DNA of 64,000 bases from BM003 sp963699835 (GCA_963699835.1 CAVOVJ010000002.1:66076-130075), one strand, 5' to 3'. Shown: positions 38,597 to 49,039, numbered from the stretch's first letter. The notes: generated by a model from the letters alone, not told the origin. A program made the numbers and translations.

Positions 38597-38674
38597 TGAA
38601 AAGGTACCGCCGTTTGTTGAAAACGTTTGAAAAGGTACCGGGTCTATTTTCGAACGTTTGAAAAGGTACCGGGG
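38597..38674. repeat. Family 1 repeat, copy K
   Basis: Three GAAAAGGTACCG units separated by GAACGTTTG and GCCGTTTG spacers. The same GAACGTTTG spacer occurs in copy L. It abuts the first codon of the truncated FAD oxidase. The preceding 38319-38596 shows no gene. Confidence 0.88.
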
Positions 38675-40752
38675 TGCAGTCTGGCATCTCGTGGCGTGAA
38701 CTGCAGGAATACATCGATCCGCATGATTTGTCGGTCAAGATCATGCAAACCTACGCCAACTTCAGCGTCGGCGGATCCCTGAGCGTCAACGTTCACGGGC
38801 GGTACATTGGCCATGGCCCGATCATCTCTTCGGTGAAATCGGTTCAGCTGATCCTGGCTGACGGTTCTGTCGTGACGGCGTCGCGCGAGGAAAACCCGGA
38901 GTTGTTCTTCGCGGCAATCGGCGGTTACGGCGGTATCGGCGTGATCGCGGACGTCACGCTGGAGCTCGCCGTGAACCAGAAGGTCGGCCGGCAGACCCGG
39001 ACGATGCCGGTTACCGAATACGGCGAGCACTTCGCGGCCAACATTCGTGACAACAAGCAGGTCATTTTTCACAACGCTGACATGTATCCGCCCGCATTCG
39101 AGGTGGTTCGCGACGTTAGCTGGTACGTGACTGACGAGGATGTCACGATCGACGATCGCCTGATCGCAACCGATGACACCTACTGGTTGCTGCCGAGGAT
39201 GGTCAACTTTTCGAGTTCGGGCGACTTCGGAAAATGGACCCGGAAAGCCATCATCGACCCGCTTTACTACGCCTTCGACAGGGTCGCATGGCGCAACTGG
39301 GAGGCCAGTTACGATGTCCGCGAGTTGGGAGATGGCGACCGCAGCGAAAAAACCTGGGTGCTGCAGGAGTACTTTATCCCGGTTGAGAATTTCGACAGCT
39401 TCGTGCCGAAGATGCGCGACATTTTCAACAAGCACGAGGTCGACGTCGTCAACATATCGATAAGACACGCGTTGCCCGATCCGGACTCCTATCTCTCATG
39501 GGCCCGCAACGAAGTCTTTGCGTTCGTCGTCTATCACAGCCAGGGAACGACCGCGGAGGACAGGCAACGAGTCGGTATCTGGACCCGCGAAATGACCGAC
39601 GCCATCATTTCGGAAAACGGCGCCTACTATCTGCCGTATCAACCCCATGCGACCGTCGACCAGTTTCGCGCGGCCTACCCGAATGCCGACCGATACTTCG
39701 CGGTGAAACGTCGTGTCGACCCGGACAACCGGTTCCGGAACAAGCTTTGGGAAAAGTACTACCCGACGAAGCGTTCCGAGGTGCGCGAGTATCTCGATGG
39801 CCTCGATGGCTACAGGAAAGGGGAAGAACAGACTTTCCTGACGGTGCCGGAGTGGTACCTGGTCTTTAACCCCAACGAATATGCGGATTTTCTTGCTGAC
39901 GGCAACAACCCCAGCGACTTTCCGTTCTGGCAGAGCATCGACGAATACTGGAGCCTCTATGACCGGGTGAACGCGCTGAGCGCGGGCCTGTATCCGCAGA
40001 ACTCCGAATACCAGACCATGCTGTGGGTCATCGGCGTAAGCACGACCGCGGAGTTTGTCGCCAAGGGCGTCTACGAAAATACGATTGGCCGGTTGACCCG
40101 CTGGACGGCCTCGGAGGATACGCCGGAGGACCGGCTGATCCAGGAAGCGCATGCGGCGTATGGCGAGCTCATCCACTACGAGCCCTGGTACGTGTTTCCG
40201 TTTGCCGACTACGCCGGCCGCATCTGGACCGATACACCGTTTTTCGGCAAGAACTTCATCAGGAAACTCGAACGCAAATTAATGTTTACCGGTGAGTTCG
40301 CGTTCAAAGCGCTTTACGCCAAGGCGATCGGCTTCGGGTCGCAGGCCACCTACGGGCCATCCGAGGGATTTGTCACGATGCAAGTTGTTGGCGATGCGCA
40401 ACGCGTTGCCGCGACGGATCCTGGCATCGACGTCGTGCGGGATTTCGGTGACGGCGATCTTGTCATTACAGCGCCACGCTGGGGTGGATTCACCGAGGTC
40501 ATGCCGAAGCTGGCCGCAGCGGGCGTCCGATTAGTCGAGATCAACGGCAACGATGAAATCGTGTTTTCGACGGTAGGGGCCGAGACCTCGTCGGCGGTGC
40601 CGGTTCATGCCCGCCTGCTGTTCAAGTCGATGGTGATCTCGCCGGTGGGGATGGAGCGCTCGGTGTACGTCGTACGTGTGGAGCACCTGGCGGACACGCT
40701 CTCGAGCCTGGCGTCAAACGATGTTCGCCTCGAGCACATCTTCGATTTTTAG
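38674..40752 (+). pseudogene. FAD-binding oxidoreductase, 5'-truncated at a repeat
   Basis: A 692-codon frame opening directly at the edge of repeat K with GTG. It begins inside a VAO/PCMH FAD-binding domain: SGISWRELQEYIDP and FSVGGSLSVNVHGRYIGHGP (second half of the FAD site), then GGYGGIGVIADVTLELA. Families of this type have about 80-110 residues before this point, including the FAD pyrophosphate loop and any signal or anchor, and these are absent. A D-arabinono-lactone-oxidase-like substrate domain follows, then a C-terminal domain of unknown function (VPEWYLVFNPNEYADFL). The remaining frame is intact and long, so inactivation would be recent, or a start inside the repeat is used. Confidence 0.75.
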
Positions 40753-40773
40753 CAAGGGACATAGAGAACAAAC

Positions 40774-40828
40774 GGGGTCAGGGTAAAAAAGAAGACAAGA
40801 GGCGGTTCCGGGTTCTTGCTCTGACCTC
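40774..40828. repeat. Family 2 element
   Basis: GGGGTCAGGGTAAAAAAG and, inverted, GCTCTGACCTCAC. It starts 21 bases past the FAD oxidase stop codon. The rest of 40829-40950 shows nothing. Confidence 0.7.
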
Positions 40829-40950
40829 ACCGACTGGATGAGCGCTGCACGCCATTCGGGGCTATCCAGAAACAGTGATCCTGATTAGCACACATGTGTT
40901 GGGCACTGTTGCCAGACTCCGTAATTAGCGTCACCGTCTCCAAATTCGCG

Positions 40951-42831
40951 TCAATTCGGATCGCTCATGCTCTGGTAGAGATCGATCATCGGTTGCTGGT
41001 TCACTGCGATCAGGCCTTCCCCGGCCCGGTCGAGATCGAAGGCCAGAACCATCACCAGAGCGAAGGTCAGGGCGAGCGCGAGGTTCGCGGTGAGGATGCG
41101 CCGTCGGCCGCTGATTCCGAACTGGAACCCGACCGCGACCATTGCGACGCACGAGGCGACGATCAGCGCCCACCACAGGAATCCCGGGATGCGATAGTAC
41201 GCGCCGAGAACGACACGCTTGGTATGCAGGTTGAACACGTCGTTCAGGGCGGCTGCAAAGAATGCGTGCAGGCGGGTATCGTTTTCGGCCGCGACCATGT
41301 CCTCGACGTGAGACCACATCTCCTTCTGCAGCGCGGTGGCGCGCCGTTGCACCAACCGCAATCTTTTCGGGTCGCCGTAGGCGTGGACGATGCCGGCGCG
41401 TACCTGAACGTAATCGCGCAACAGGCTCCTGACCGTCGTGCGGTGCGGTTCCGGCAGCAGCCCCGCCCGAAGGTAGGCCGTCTGGATCGCGGTGACGTCT
41501 TCGAGCAGCGCGGTCTTGCGAGAGTCGAAGCGGTTCGTCGCCGACCCGAAGGTCAGCGCGATCACGAATGCCATCATCCCGAGAACCGCGCCGACCAGCG
41601 TGGCGACCGGGCGCACCGAGTCGGCTTCGACTTTGTTTTGACTGCGCCGGCCCAGCCACAGGCCGAACTCGATCGCGAGCAGCACGATCAACGTCATGAC
41701 CGGGAACATCGCCCCGAGCGGAATGCTGTCGAGACCGAAGTCGTTTTCTGTCCGGATCGATTCAACCGCTCGGATCGACGGCAGGATGACGTCGAGTTCT
41801 CCGAACCGACCGTCGGCAATCTCTTGCCTGGCGCGGGACATCAGGCTCTGGTCGACAAATTGCCTTATCCGGCTTCCGTCTCCCCAAGCTGTATCGCCCC
41901 AGGCCGCGTGTTTCTCGAGCGTGGCGATAATCGCTTCATCGAGTTCCAGGTCGACGTCCCGGAGCGACTGCACATGAAAATTCGGGTCGATCTTGACGGC
42001 GTCGAGGAGTGCCTCCTCTGTGAATTCGAGCTGGGTGTCGTCGTTGTACCAGCGCAGCACCCGCTCCGGATTGCGGGCAAAGAAATGCCACGCCTGCGTC
42101 AGCGCAACCAGAAACTGCGTGGCGGCGTCGGGATTCCGCGCAACGAAGTCGTCGGACATCGCGACCACGCCAAGCGCGAGTTTCTCGGACAGGTTGCGGG
42201 TAAGACCCGAAAGCCTGAAAGCGGATGCATACGGCTCCCAGACTGCGGCGGCGTCCATATCGCCCCAGTTCTCGACGCCGCCCGTCCGGATGCGGTCACT
42301 GATGTCCAGGATGTCCGCGTTCACATTCTCGACATCGGTATTCGGATCCAGGCCCGCCGAGCGCTGCCCGAGCAGCGCCTCCCGATAGGCGATGGATCCG
42401 AATGGGCTCGCCACCCGTTTGCCCCGGAGTTCCCTTAGCGTCGACACCGGCGATTCCGGGGGTACGACGATGGCTACCCGGTCATAATAGAGACGGGCGA
42501 CGATTTTCCATCGTCCTCCCCGGGCCAGCAGGTTGATCGTCGGTTGGTCGCCGGCAAAAAAGACGTCGAGTTTGCCGGCAAGAGCGGCTTCGATTTCCGG
42601 TGTGCCGAAACTGTATGGCACGAGCCGCGGCTCGAGCCCGCGTCTCGCCATGACATCGGTGCGTTTCAGCACCTGAACAATACCGGCCTGCGTCACGGCC
42701 GGAATCTGCCAGCCGACCCGGATCGGCACAGCGGTTTCGTCGCGCTCGTCGCCGAGACCCTTCACCGGGCAGGCAATCAGGATCGACAGCAACGCGGCGA
42801 TGGCTGTTGCCCGATTGGGTGTCACGGTCAT
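40951..42831 (-). CDS. Fusion of NMT1/SsuA-like substrate-binding protein and DUF4239 membrane domain
   Basis: A 626-residue single frame. A signal segment (AIAALLSILIAC) precedes a type 2 periplasmic binding domain of the nitrate/sulfonate/taurine kind (residues about 36-340): IRVGWQIPAVTQAGIVQVLK, GTPEIEAALAGKLDVFFAGD, LRELRGKRVASPFGS and AAAVWEPYASAF. Two TM helices (376-394, 408-429), a soluble loop with LPEPHRTTVRSLLRDYVQVR, and two more TM helices (551-571, 579-600) match DUF4239. Normal SBPs are free or lipid-anchored and dock on ABC permeases; here the receptor is covalently joined to a four-helix membrane module. No ABC genes are nearby. Function unknown. Confidence 0.82.
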   Translation of the reverse strand: MTVTPNRATAIAALLSILIACPVKGLGDERDETAVPIRVGWQIPAVTQAGIVQVLKRTDVMARRGLEPRLVPYSFGTPEIEAALAGKLDVFFAGDQPTINLLARGGRWKIVARLYYDRVAIVVPPESPVSTLRELRGKRVASPFGSIAYREALLGQRSAGLDPNTDVENVNADILDISDRIRTGGVENWGDMDAAAVWEPYASAFRLSGLTRNLSEKLALGVVAMSDDFVARNPDAATQFLVALTQAWHFFARNPERVLRWYNDDTQLEFTEEALLDAVKIDPNFHVQSLRDVDLELDEAIIATLEKHAAWGDTAWGDGSRIRQFVDQSLMSRARQEIADGRFGELDVILPSIRAVESIRTENDFGLDSIPLGAMFPVMTLIVLLAIEFGLWLGRRSQNKVEADSVRPVATLVGAVLGMMAFVIALTFGSATNRFDSRKTALLEDVTAIQTAYLRAGLLPEPHRTTVRSLLRDYVQVRAGIVHAYGDPKRLRLVQRRATALQKEMWSHVEDMVAAENDTRLHAFFAAALNDVFNLHTKRVVLGAYYRIPGFLWWALIVASCVAMVAVGFQFGISGRRRILTANLALALTFALVMVLAFDLDRAGEGLIAVNQQPMIDLYQSMSDPN

Positions 42832-42856
42832 GAAAATCCCCAGCCTCCGGTTGAAT

Positions 42857-42979
42857 TGAAAAGGTACCGGGTCTATTTTCGAACGTTTGAAAAGGTACCG
42901 GGGTTATTTTCAGAAGGAGAAAATAACCCCGGTACCTTTTCAGTATTCACAAACCCCTACCTTTTCAAACCCTTTTCAG
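42857..42979. repeat. Family 1 hairpin, copy L (perfect arms)
   Basis: A GGTACCGGGTCTATTTTC arm and the GAACGTTTG spacer precede a perfect hairpin, 42890-42911 and 42919-42940, around the loop AGAAGGA. It is upstream of the SBP-DUF4239 gene. The remaining bases to 43194 hold no gene. Confidence 0.93.
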
Positions 42980-43194
42980 GGCTGAACTCGGCGTCGAGAA
43001 TCGTCCGGGTTACAGATAGTGGCGTCTGAGAGCGCGATCGGCGGCACTGGCCAGTCCCACTCACACTTTTGCTACCGTGACCAACCGCCCCCTGAACCGC
43101 CCCCCATATCGCCCCGCCCCCACGCCCCGGCCGCTGGTCTCGAACTATTGAAAGGCGTAGGCTTGCGCTTAGCAAAGGATGGGACAATCCTTTC

Positions 43195-45025
43195 ATGTCG
43201 ATTGTTCACGAGCTCAAACGCCGTAAGGTTTTTCGCGTTGCAATCGCGTACCTGACCGGAGCATGGTTGCTGGTTGAGGTAGCGGAAACACTCTTTCCGA
43301 TTTACGGCTTGTCTGCGGCGGCGGTCCGCCTCGTCGTCACGCTGTTGGCAATCGGTTTCCCGCTGGCCCTTGTGTTTTCCTGGGTGTTCGAGCTGACGCC
43401 TGAAGGGCTCCGCCGCGAAAAAGAATTCGAAGCAGCGGCAACACCGGCCCAGCCAGAGGCTAAGAAACTCGATCGCGTCATCATCGTGTTACTGGCGGTG
43501 GCGCTCGGCTACTTCGCCTTTGACAAGTTCGTGCTCGAACCCGATCGGGTTGTCGAGCTGGCACAGACGGCAGCCACAACCGAAGCGGAGCAGGCGCTCG
43601 GGCAGCAACCGGAGACGGCGCGTCCCGACAAATCCATTGCCGTGTTGCCGTTTACAAACATGAGCCCGGACCTCGACAACGAATATTTCAGCGACGGCCT
43701 TACCGAGGAACTGATTGCGGCGCTTGCGAAAGTCCAGGGCCTGCACGTCACGGCCCGCACGTCTGCTTTTGCCTTCAAGGGTGCGAACCAGGACATTCGC
43801 GACATCGGTAAACGCCTGAACGTCAGAACCGTGCTGGAGGGAAGCATTCGCCGCGAACAGGATCGCGTTCGCATCACTGGCTCAGCTCATCGGCGTGGAA
43901 GACGGCTTCCACTTGTGGTCTGAATCCTACGACTACCAATTGGACAGTGTGCTCGCCCTCCAGGAGACGATATCCAGGGCCATCGTCGACGCGTTGCAGA
44001 TCCAGCTCTCGCCCGAGACCGATGCGCAATTAAAAGCGCAGGCTGAGATTAGCCCCGAGGCATACGATCTCTACCTGAAAGGCCGGTATTACTGGGCACG
44101 CCTGAGCATGGGCGGTTTTCAGCAGAGCATCGACACGTTTCGAAAAGCGATCGCCATCGACCCGGACTACGCGCCGCCGCACGCCGGGTTGGCAAATGCC
44201 TACAGTCTTGCGGGTTATTTTGGCGTCATGGCGCCACGCGAAGCTTTTCCGCTGTCGATCAGTGAAGCCAATGCCGCGCTCGCGCTCGACCCGGGTTCGT
44301 CGGAGGCGCTGGTGGCAAGGGGCATGGCCGCGCTGGTTTACGAATGGGACTGGGATCGCGCTGGTGAAGACCTGCGACGGGCATTGCAGTTGAGCCCCAA
44401 TTCTTCCCTGGCTCACTGGGCCTACGCCGAATACCTGATTGTTGTGGATCCCGCCGCGGCAATCGACTCGGCCCTGCACGCACTCTCGCTCGATCCGTTG
44501 TCGCTGCCGATCATGAACCTGGTCGCCTTCATCTACCTCGACCGGGACATGTTTGCCGAAGCGGCGCAGATGGATGAACAAATTCTTGCGCTGGATCCCG
44601 ACTTCGCGGCCGCGTACTGGAACCGGGGCATCATCCACATGTTGCACGGGCGGCTGGACAAAGCGCTGGAGGATTTGAGCGAGGCGGTTGAATTATCCGA
44701 CGGCATGCCGTCAACACTGGCGGTACAGGCCCGTGTTTATGCGAAATCGGGTGACGAGGAAAATGCCCTTGCCGTCCTCGCACAACTCCACGACCGTCGC
44801 GAATCCGCGCGACGGGGCTATGTATCGCCGGTACTGATTGCCTACGTGTACGAAGGGCTTGGCCGGACCGAAGATGCCCTCGACTGGCTCGAGACCGCTT
44901 TCGAGGAACACGATGGATGGCTGGTCTTACTGAACGCCTTTCCAAGCTTCGAGTCACTGCGCGCTGAGCCCCGGTTCAGGGACATCCGGCATCGTCTGAA
45001 TCTGCCTGAGGACGACCTCGACTGA
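43195..45025 (+). pseudogene. Membrane TPR protein with adenylyl-cyclase-associated domain (one-base frameshift)
   Basis: One protein of about 609 residues split by an extra base. The N-terminal part (43195-43923) has MSIVHELKRRKVFRVAIAYL, a conserved opener of TPR regulators in marine gammaproteobacteria, several TM helices, and the SIAVLPFTNMSPDLDNEYFSDGLTEEL domain. At 43878-43880 the sequence reads ACTGGCTCAG where ACTGCTCAG would continue as ITAQLIGVEDGFHLWSE. The rest (frame 43895-45025) is TPR repeats. It lacks the winged helix of its relatives, so it likely acts through protein contacts. The shift may be a sequencing error, since both sides are otherwise well conserved. Confidence 0.8.
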
Positions 45026-45201
45026 TCCCCGCTATTAAGGGACGGCCGCTTTTCGGGGGCGGTGCCTATATCAGGGCGGTGACCATGACTTGTTGCGCAT
45101 GTTTTGGTCACTGTCCCTAAACCTGGCATGTCTCCCCGCGCTCTGATTACCTCCGGCGTTGAGCCAATGTTATGTTAATTGTGTCCAGGCACGCCGACAT
45201 C

Positions 45202-45226
45202 AAAAACCCCGCCACCAGGGCGGGGT
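45202..45226 (-). terminator. Intrinsic terminator
   Basis: Minus strand: CCCCGCCCTGGTGGCGGGG followed by TTTTTG. It lies about 28 bases past the stop of the 45254 frame, which supports that frame as a transcribed gene. Confidence 0.8.
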
Positions 45227-45253
45227 CGAATTGACTCGCAAGATACAATCAAG

Positions 45254-45619
45254 CTATGGCAAAGGTTTGAGTGCAACTTCCGTCACGCCGCAGCGGTCCG
45301 GGTCGTTCTCTCTTGTCACGTGAACCGGAACCCCGTCAAGTTTGGCTTCCAAGAGCATCTCGGCCATCCTGTCGACGCTGGCCAGGCAACTGGGACTGGC
45401 GGATTTATTGCCGTCGCCGTTGCCAATCGAGCACGGACTGATTTGAAACCACTGTCCACCCCGGTCACCAGGCGGGAGAGCGACGTCGCATATGTACTCC
45501 GGGCCACTCGTTCCCGTTTCGAATAACGTAAAGAGGATTGTGCCGTCCTTTTCAAACCGCAATGCATTGACATACCTGGCTCCCAGGTTCCAGGCAAATG
45601 CGTTAGTCGTGATTGCCAT
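45254..45619 (-). CDS. Small exported protein of unknown function
   Basis: A frame of about 121 codons from ATG 45619: MAITTNAFAWNLGARYVNAL, then acidic and Cys-containing sequence (YICDVALPP, SPCSIGNGDG, SPSCLASVDRM). The end of a signal peptide seems to be present (TTNAFA, cleavage before WN), but its start is in another frame: an ATG at about 45650 encoding MRIAA would join it if one base were missing at about 45636. A terminator follows. No family is recognised. Probably a real periplasmic protein with a misread or broken 5' end. Confidence 0.5.
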   Translation of the reverse strand: MAITTNAFAWNLGARYVNALRFEKDGTILFTLFETGTSGPEYICDVALPPGDRGGQWFQISPCSIGNGDGNKSASPSCLASVDRMAEMLLEAKLDGVPVHVTRENDPDRCGVTEVALKPLP

Positions 45620-45871
45620 CGCGAGCACAACGCGGCGATCCGCATGGGGGAATCCACCGAGTCGGATCGTACAACTGAATGCACGGATCACGGCAACGGC
45701 CAGATCTCGAAAGAGTTCACGGTTTCGCTGGCCGCGGCGGCAGGTTTCAGCATGGTCGGAGCATCGGACATGCTGGCAAACCCGAGGGACACGGACGATC
45801 ATCCACGCGGCGTGTGGATGCTGCCAGCGACGCTTGAGTTTATGTGGCGTGCGAGTAACAATGGGTTGAGC

Positions 45872-45890
45872 AGTTTTTACTCTGACTCCA
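45872..45890. repeat. Family 2 half-element after yghU
   Basis: On the minus strand, TGGAGTCAGAGTAAAAACTG begins nine bases after the yghU stop codon. Confidence 0.6.
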
Positions 45891-45898
45891 ATTACTTC

Positions 45899-46741
45899 TT
45901 AATCGAAGTCACTGGCACTGTGACGCTCGGTAACCCGCAGGGCCTCGTCGCCCCAGGTGCGGTTGACGCGCTTTCCTCGCAGCACCGCGGGACGTTCACC
46001 GATCTCCTTTGCCCAGCGCACGACATGGGTATACGACTGCACATCCAGAAACTCGGCAGCCTCGTAGAGCTTTCCTTGGACGAGTGCCCCGTACCACGGG
46101 AATGTGGCCATATCCGCAATCGTGTAGTAGTCAGCGCAAAGGTAGCGGCGTGATTCGAGGGCGCGATTGAGTACATCGAGTTGCCGTTTGACTTCCATGG
46201 TGTAGCGATTGATGGGGTACTCGAACTTTTCCGGTGCATAGGCGTAGAAGTGACCAAAGCCGCCACCCAGGAACGGGGCGCTGCCGACCTGCCAGAACAG
46301 CCAGGACAGACACTCGGCCCGCGTGGCAGGCTCCACAGGGAAGAAAGCATTAAACTTCTCGGCCAGGTAGAGCAGGATCGCACCGGACTCGAACACCGGA
46401 ATGGCCCCGCCGGCACTGCGATCGACCAGGGCGGGGATCTTGGAATTGGGGTTGATCTCGGTAAAGCCGCTGCCGAATTGTTCGCCTTCAAATATGTCGA
46501 TCAGCCAGGCGTCATATTCTGCCCCGGCCTCACCGGCCGCCAGCAGTTCTTCCAGCAGAATCGTGACCTTGACCCCGTTCGGCGTGCCCTGTGAATAAAG
46601 CTGCAGTGGATGCTTGCCTACCGGAAGCGCTTTTTCGTGGGTCGCCCCGGCAACCGGCCGATTGATATTGGCGAATTTCCCGCCGCTCTCGCTCTCCCAG
46701 GTCCACACATCAGGAGGAATGTACTCGTTGCGATCGCCCAT
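45899..46741 (-). CDS. yghU: Glutathione S-transferase-like disulfide-bond oxidoreductase
   Basis: A 280-residue cytosolic protein that matches YghU along its length. The N-terminal extension (YIPPDVWTWESESGGKFANINRPVAGATHEK) is characteristic of YghU. A thioredoxin-like domain follows (LQLYSQGTPNGVKVTILLEEL, with NPNSKIPALVD and VFESGAILLYLAEKF for glutathione binding), then an all-helical C-terminal domain (WLFWQVGSAPFLGGGFGHF). YghU binds two glutathiones and reduces disulfides. The start has no close alternative. Single gene; family 2 repeats follow it. Confidence 0.95.
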   Translation of the reverse strand: MGDRNEYIPPDVWTWESESGGKFANINRPVAGATHEKALPVGKHPLQLYSQGTPNGVKVTILLEELLAAGEAGAEYDAWLIDIFEGEQFGSGFTEINPNSKIPALVDRSAGGAIPVFESGAILLYLAEKFNAFFPVEPATRAECLSWLFWQVGSAPFLGGGFGHFYAYAPEKFEYPINRYTMEVKRQLDVLNRALESRRYLCADYYTIADMATFPWYGALVQGKLYEAAEFLDVQSYTHVVRWAKEIGERPAVLRGKRVNRTWGDEALRVTERHSASDFD

Positions 46742-46993
46742 TGGTTAACAATCCTATGCTTGAATTTGCTGCGGCAATGTTAGCTATCTATCGATGAACT
46801 TACTTTTCCGATCTGCTCCCTGCACTACAGGGACTCTGATCATAACTACCCCGGGAGAATTTTTGCTTATCGCCCTTAACCCACGTGGTTGGGAGCGCAG
46901 ACTGAATGGGTGGCGACGATCTCACGACCGGAAAAAAACCCGCTGTCGCAGCAGCGGATTTCCTCCAGGGCACCGTTCAGCGCCATGTTTTTT

Positions 46994-47010
46994 TTAACTC
47001 TGACCCCATT
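46994..47010. repeat. Family 2 half-element after the ABC exporter
   Basis: On the minus strand, AATGGGGTCAGAGTTAA begins eight bases after the exporter stop codon. The remainder of 46742-46993 shows no gene. Confidence 0.6.
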
Positions 47011-47017
47011 TATCCAT

Positions 47018-48811
47018 TTATTGGTGTGCCTGAACTCCGCCAGTCTGGACCGTCCACAGCGCAGCATAAATGCCAGCGCGCGCAAGCAGCTCGGTATGCG
47101 TTCCACTTTCGACAACGCGGCCCTTGTCCACGACATAGATGCGGTCGGCATTGACTATAGTTGAGAGCCGGTGAGCGATGACCAGTGTCGTGCATGAGTG
47201 CGAAATCCGCTCGAGCGAGCGCTGGATCGCCGCCTCGGTATCGTTGTCCACCGCCGAGGTGGCCTCGTCGAGGATCAGGATCGGCGGGTTCTTCAGCAAC
47301 GCGCGGGCGATCGACAAGCGCTGGCGCTGGCCGCCGGAGAGTTTCTGGCCGCGTTCGCCGACGATCGTCGCGTAGCGTTGTGGCAGCCGTTCGATGAACT
47401 CCGTCGCCTCGGCGGCCTCGGCGACCTCGCGCACGCGCTCCGGCGTGGCATCGGGGCTGCCATAGGCGATGTTCTCGGCGATCGTGCCCTGGAACAAGAA
47501 CACGTCCTGGCTGACGAGCCCGATCTTGCGCCGCAGGCTGTCGAGACTAACGGTGTCGATCGGCTGACTGTCGATCAGAATCCGCCCCGAATCCGGTTGA
47601 TAGAACCGCAGCAGCAGCTTGATCAGCGTGCTTTTGCCGGATCCGGTCTGACCGACGAAGGCGATCGTGCTGCCGGCCTCGACCACCAGGTCGATGTCGT
47701 GCAGCACGCGTACGCCGTCCCCGTACGCGAAATCGACATGCTGGAACTCGATCCGGCCTCGCACTTGATCGAGCGCCCGGGCATCGGCTTTGTCTTTTAT
47801 CGACACCGGTGTCTCGATCAGATCGAGGATGCGTCTCGATGACGCCATCGCGCGCTCGTAGAGATCCACGGTCTCGGCGATATTGGTCAGTGGCCAGAGC
47901 AGGCGCTGGGTCAGGAACACCAGCACGCCGTAGGCGCCGACGTTGAGCGTGCCGTCGAGCGTCATCCAGCCACCGAGGAGAAACGTGGCGATGAAGCCGG
48001 CGAGGATCGCCATGCGGATTACCGGGATAAACGCGGAGCTGATCGCGATTGCTTTGCGGTTGGCTTCCAGGTACGCGTCGCTGTCCTGGCGGATCCGTTC
48101 GGCCTCGAAGCTTTCGGTGGCAAAGCTCTTGATTGTCGTGATGCCGGAGATGTTCGCGGACAGGCGTGCCCCGAGATTCCCGACCCGCTCGCGCACCGCG
48201 GCATAGAGCGGCTGGGCGCGGCGCTGGAAATAGAATGCACCGAGCACGATCAGCGGTATCGGCGTAAACGCGATCGCCGCGATCAACGGCGAAATCGCAA
48301 AGAACACGGCGCCCACCGCGACGATCGTCGTCGCAACCTGGATCAGGTCGTTGGCGCCGCCGTTCAAGAACCGTTCGAGCTGGTTGACGTCGTCATTGAG
48401 GATCGTTACGAGGTTGCCGGTGCTGCGATCCTCGAAATAGGCGAGGTCGAGCTGCTGCACGTGCTCGTAGGCGTCGAGACGCATCGCATGTTGCAGGTCC
48501 TGCGCGAGATTGCGCCACAGGACCAGGTAGAGGTATTCGAACACCGATTCGGCGATCCAGATGACCAGCGTCAGCGCGCCGAGAAACCCGAGCTGCCATT
48601 TCGGATCCGCGATCCCGAGTGCGGCCACGAACGAGTCCTGTTGCCGGACGACCACGTCGATCGCGATGCCGATCAGGATCTCCGGCATCACGTCGAACAG
48701 TTTGTTCAGGATCGAGCAGATCGTCGCCAATATTATTCGCGGCCGGAAACCGTCCGCGTAGCGAAGCAGCCGGAGAAGTGCGGCAAAAGAAGTCTGGGCG
48801 GCAGTGGTCAT
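47018..48811 (-). CDS. ABC exporter, fused permease and ATPase (MsbA/MDR type)
   Basis: A 597-residue half-transporter that should work as a homodimer in the inner membrane. Six TM helices occupy residues about 20-320, with the coupling sequence EHVQQLDLAYFEDRSTGNL. The C-terminal nucleotide-binding domain has Walker A (GQTGSGKST), the Q-loop VSQDVFLF, signature LSGGQRQRLSIARALL, Walker B (ILILDEATSAVD) and the H-loop (VIAHRLSTI). Family members export lipids, drugs or peptides; the substrate cannot be read from sequence. Monocistronic; a family 2 element follows the stop codon. Confidence 0.93.
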   Translation of the reverse strand: MTTAAQTSFAALLRLLRYADGFRPRIILATICSILNKLFDVMPEILIGIAIDVVVRQQDSFVAALGIADPKWQLGFLGALTLVIWIAESVFEYLYLVLWRNLAQDLQHAMRLDAYEHVQQLDLAYFEDRSTGNLVTILNDDVNQLERFLNGGANDLIQVATTIVAVGAVFFAISPLIAAIAFTPIPLIVLGAFYFQRRAQPLYAAVRERVGNLGARLSANISGITTIKSFATESFEAERIRQDSDAYLEANRKAIAISSAFIPVIRMAILAGFIATFLLGGWMTLDGTLNVGAYGVLVFLTQRLLWPLTNIAETVDLYERAMASSRRILDLIETPVSIKDKADARALDQVRGRIEFQHVDFAYGDGVRVLHDIDLVVEAGSTIAFVGQTGSGKSTLIKLLLRFYQPDSGRILIDSQPIDTVSLDSLRRKIGLVSQDVFLFQGTIAENIAYGSPDATPERVREVAEAAEATEFIERLPQRYATIVGERGQKLSGGQRQRLSIARALLKNPPILILDEATSAVDNDTEAAIQRSLERISHSCTTLVIAHRLSTIVNADRIYVVDKGRVVESGTHTELLARAGIYAALWTVQTGGVQAHQ

Positions 48812-49039
48812 CGCAGGTCTTGATTCAACGGTTGGGTCGGGAATTCAGGTTACGCGTGGCGGCTGAGTATATTCGGATCGCGGCAACGCTGCCGGAAACC
48901 GTGCCGGCGGTCGGAAACCCGCGCCGGGTTATCAATACGCCGCTCGGCGCGCCCGCTGCGGCGCGCACGGTCCGGGTCTGCCTGGCACAGCGGGTGGTGT
49001 TCATCCGGAATCAGAGGAAGAACCAGTTCGGGTATAAAC
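48812..49039. other. Intergenic region without recognisable gene
   Basis: About 230 bases upstream of the ABC exporter start. No convincing ORF or RNA is seen; it should include the exporter promoter. Confidence 0.4.

Noticed and set aside
40894..42438. 514-codon plus-strand frame
   Set aside because: Antisense shadow of the SBP-DUF4239 fusion gene; composition rich in Arg, His and Gln and no recognisable domain.
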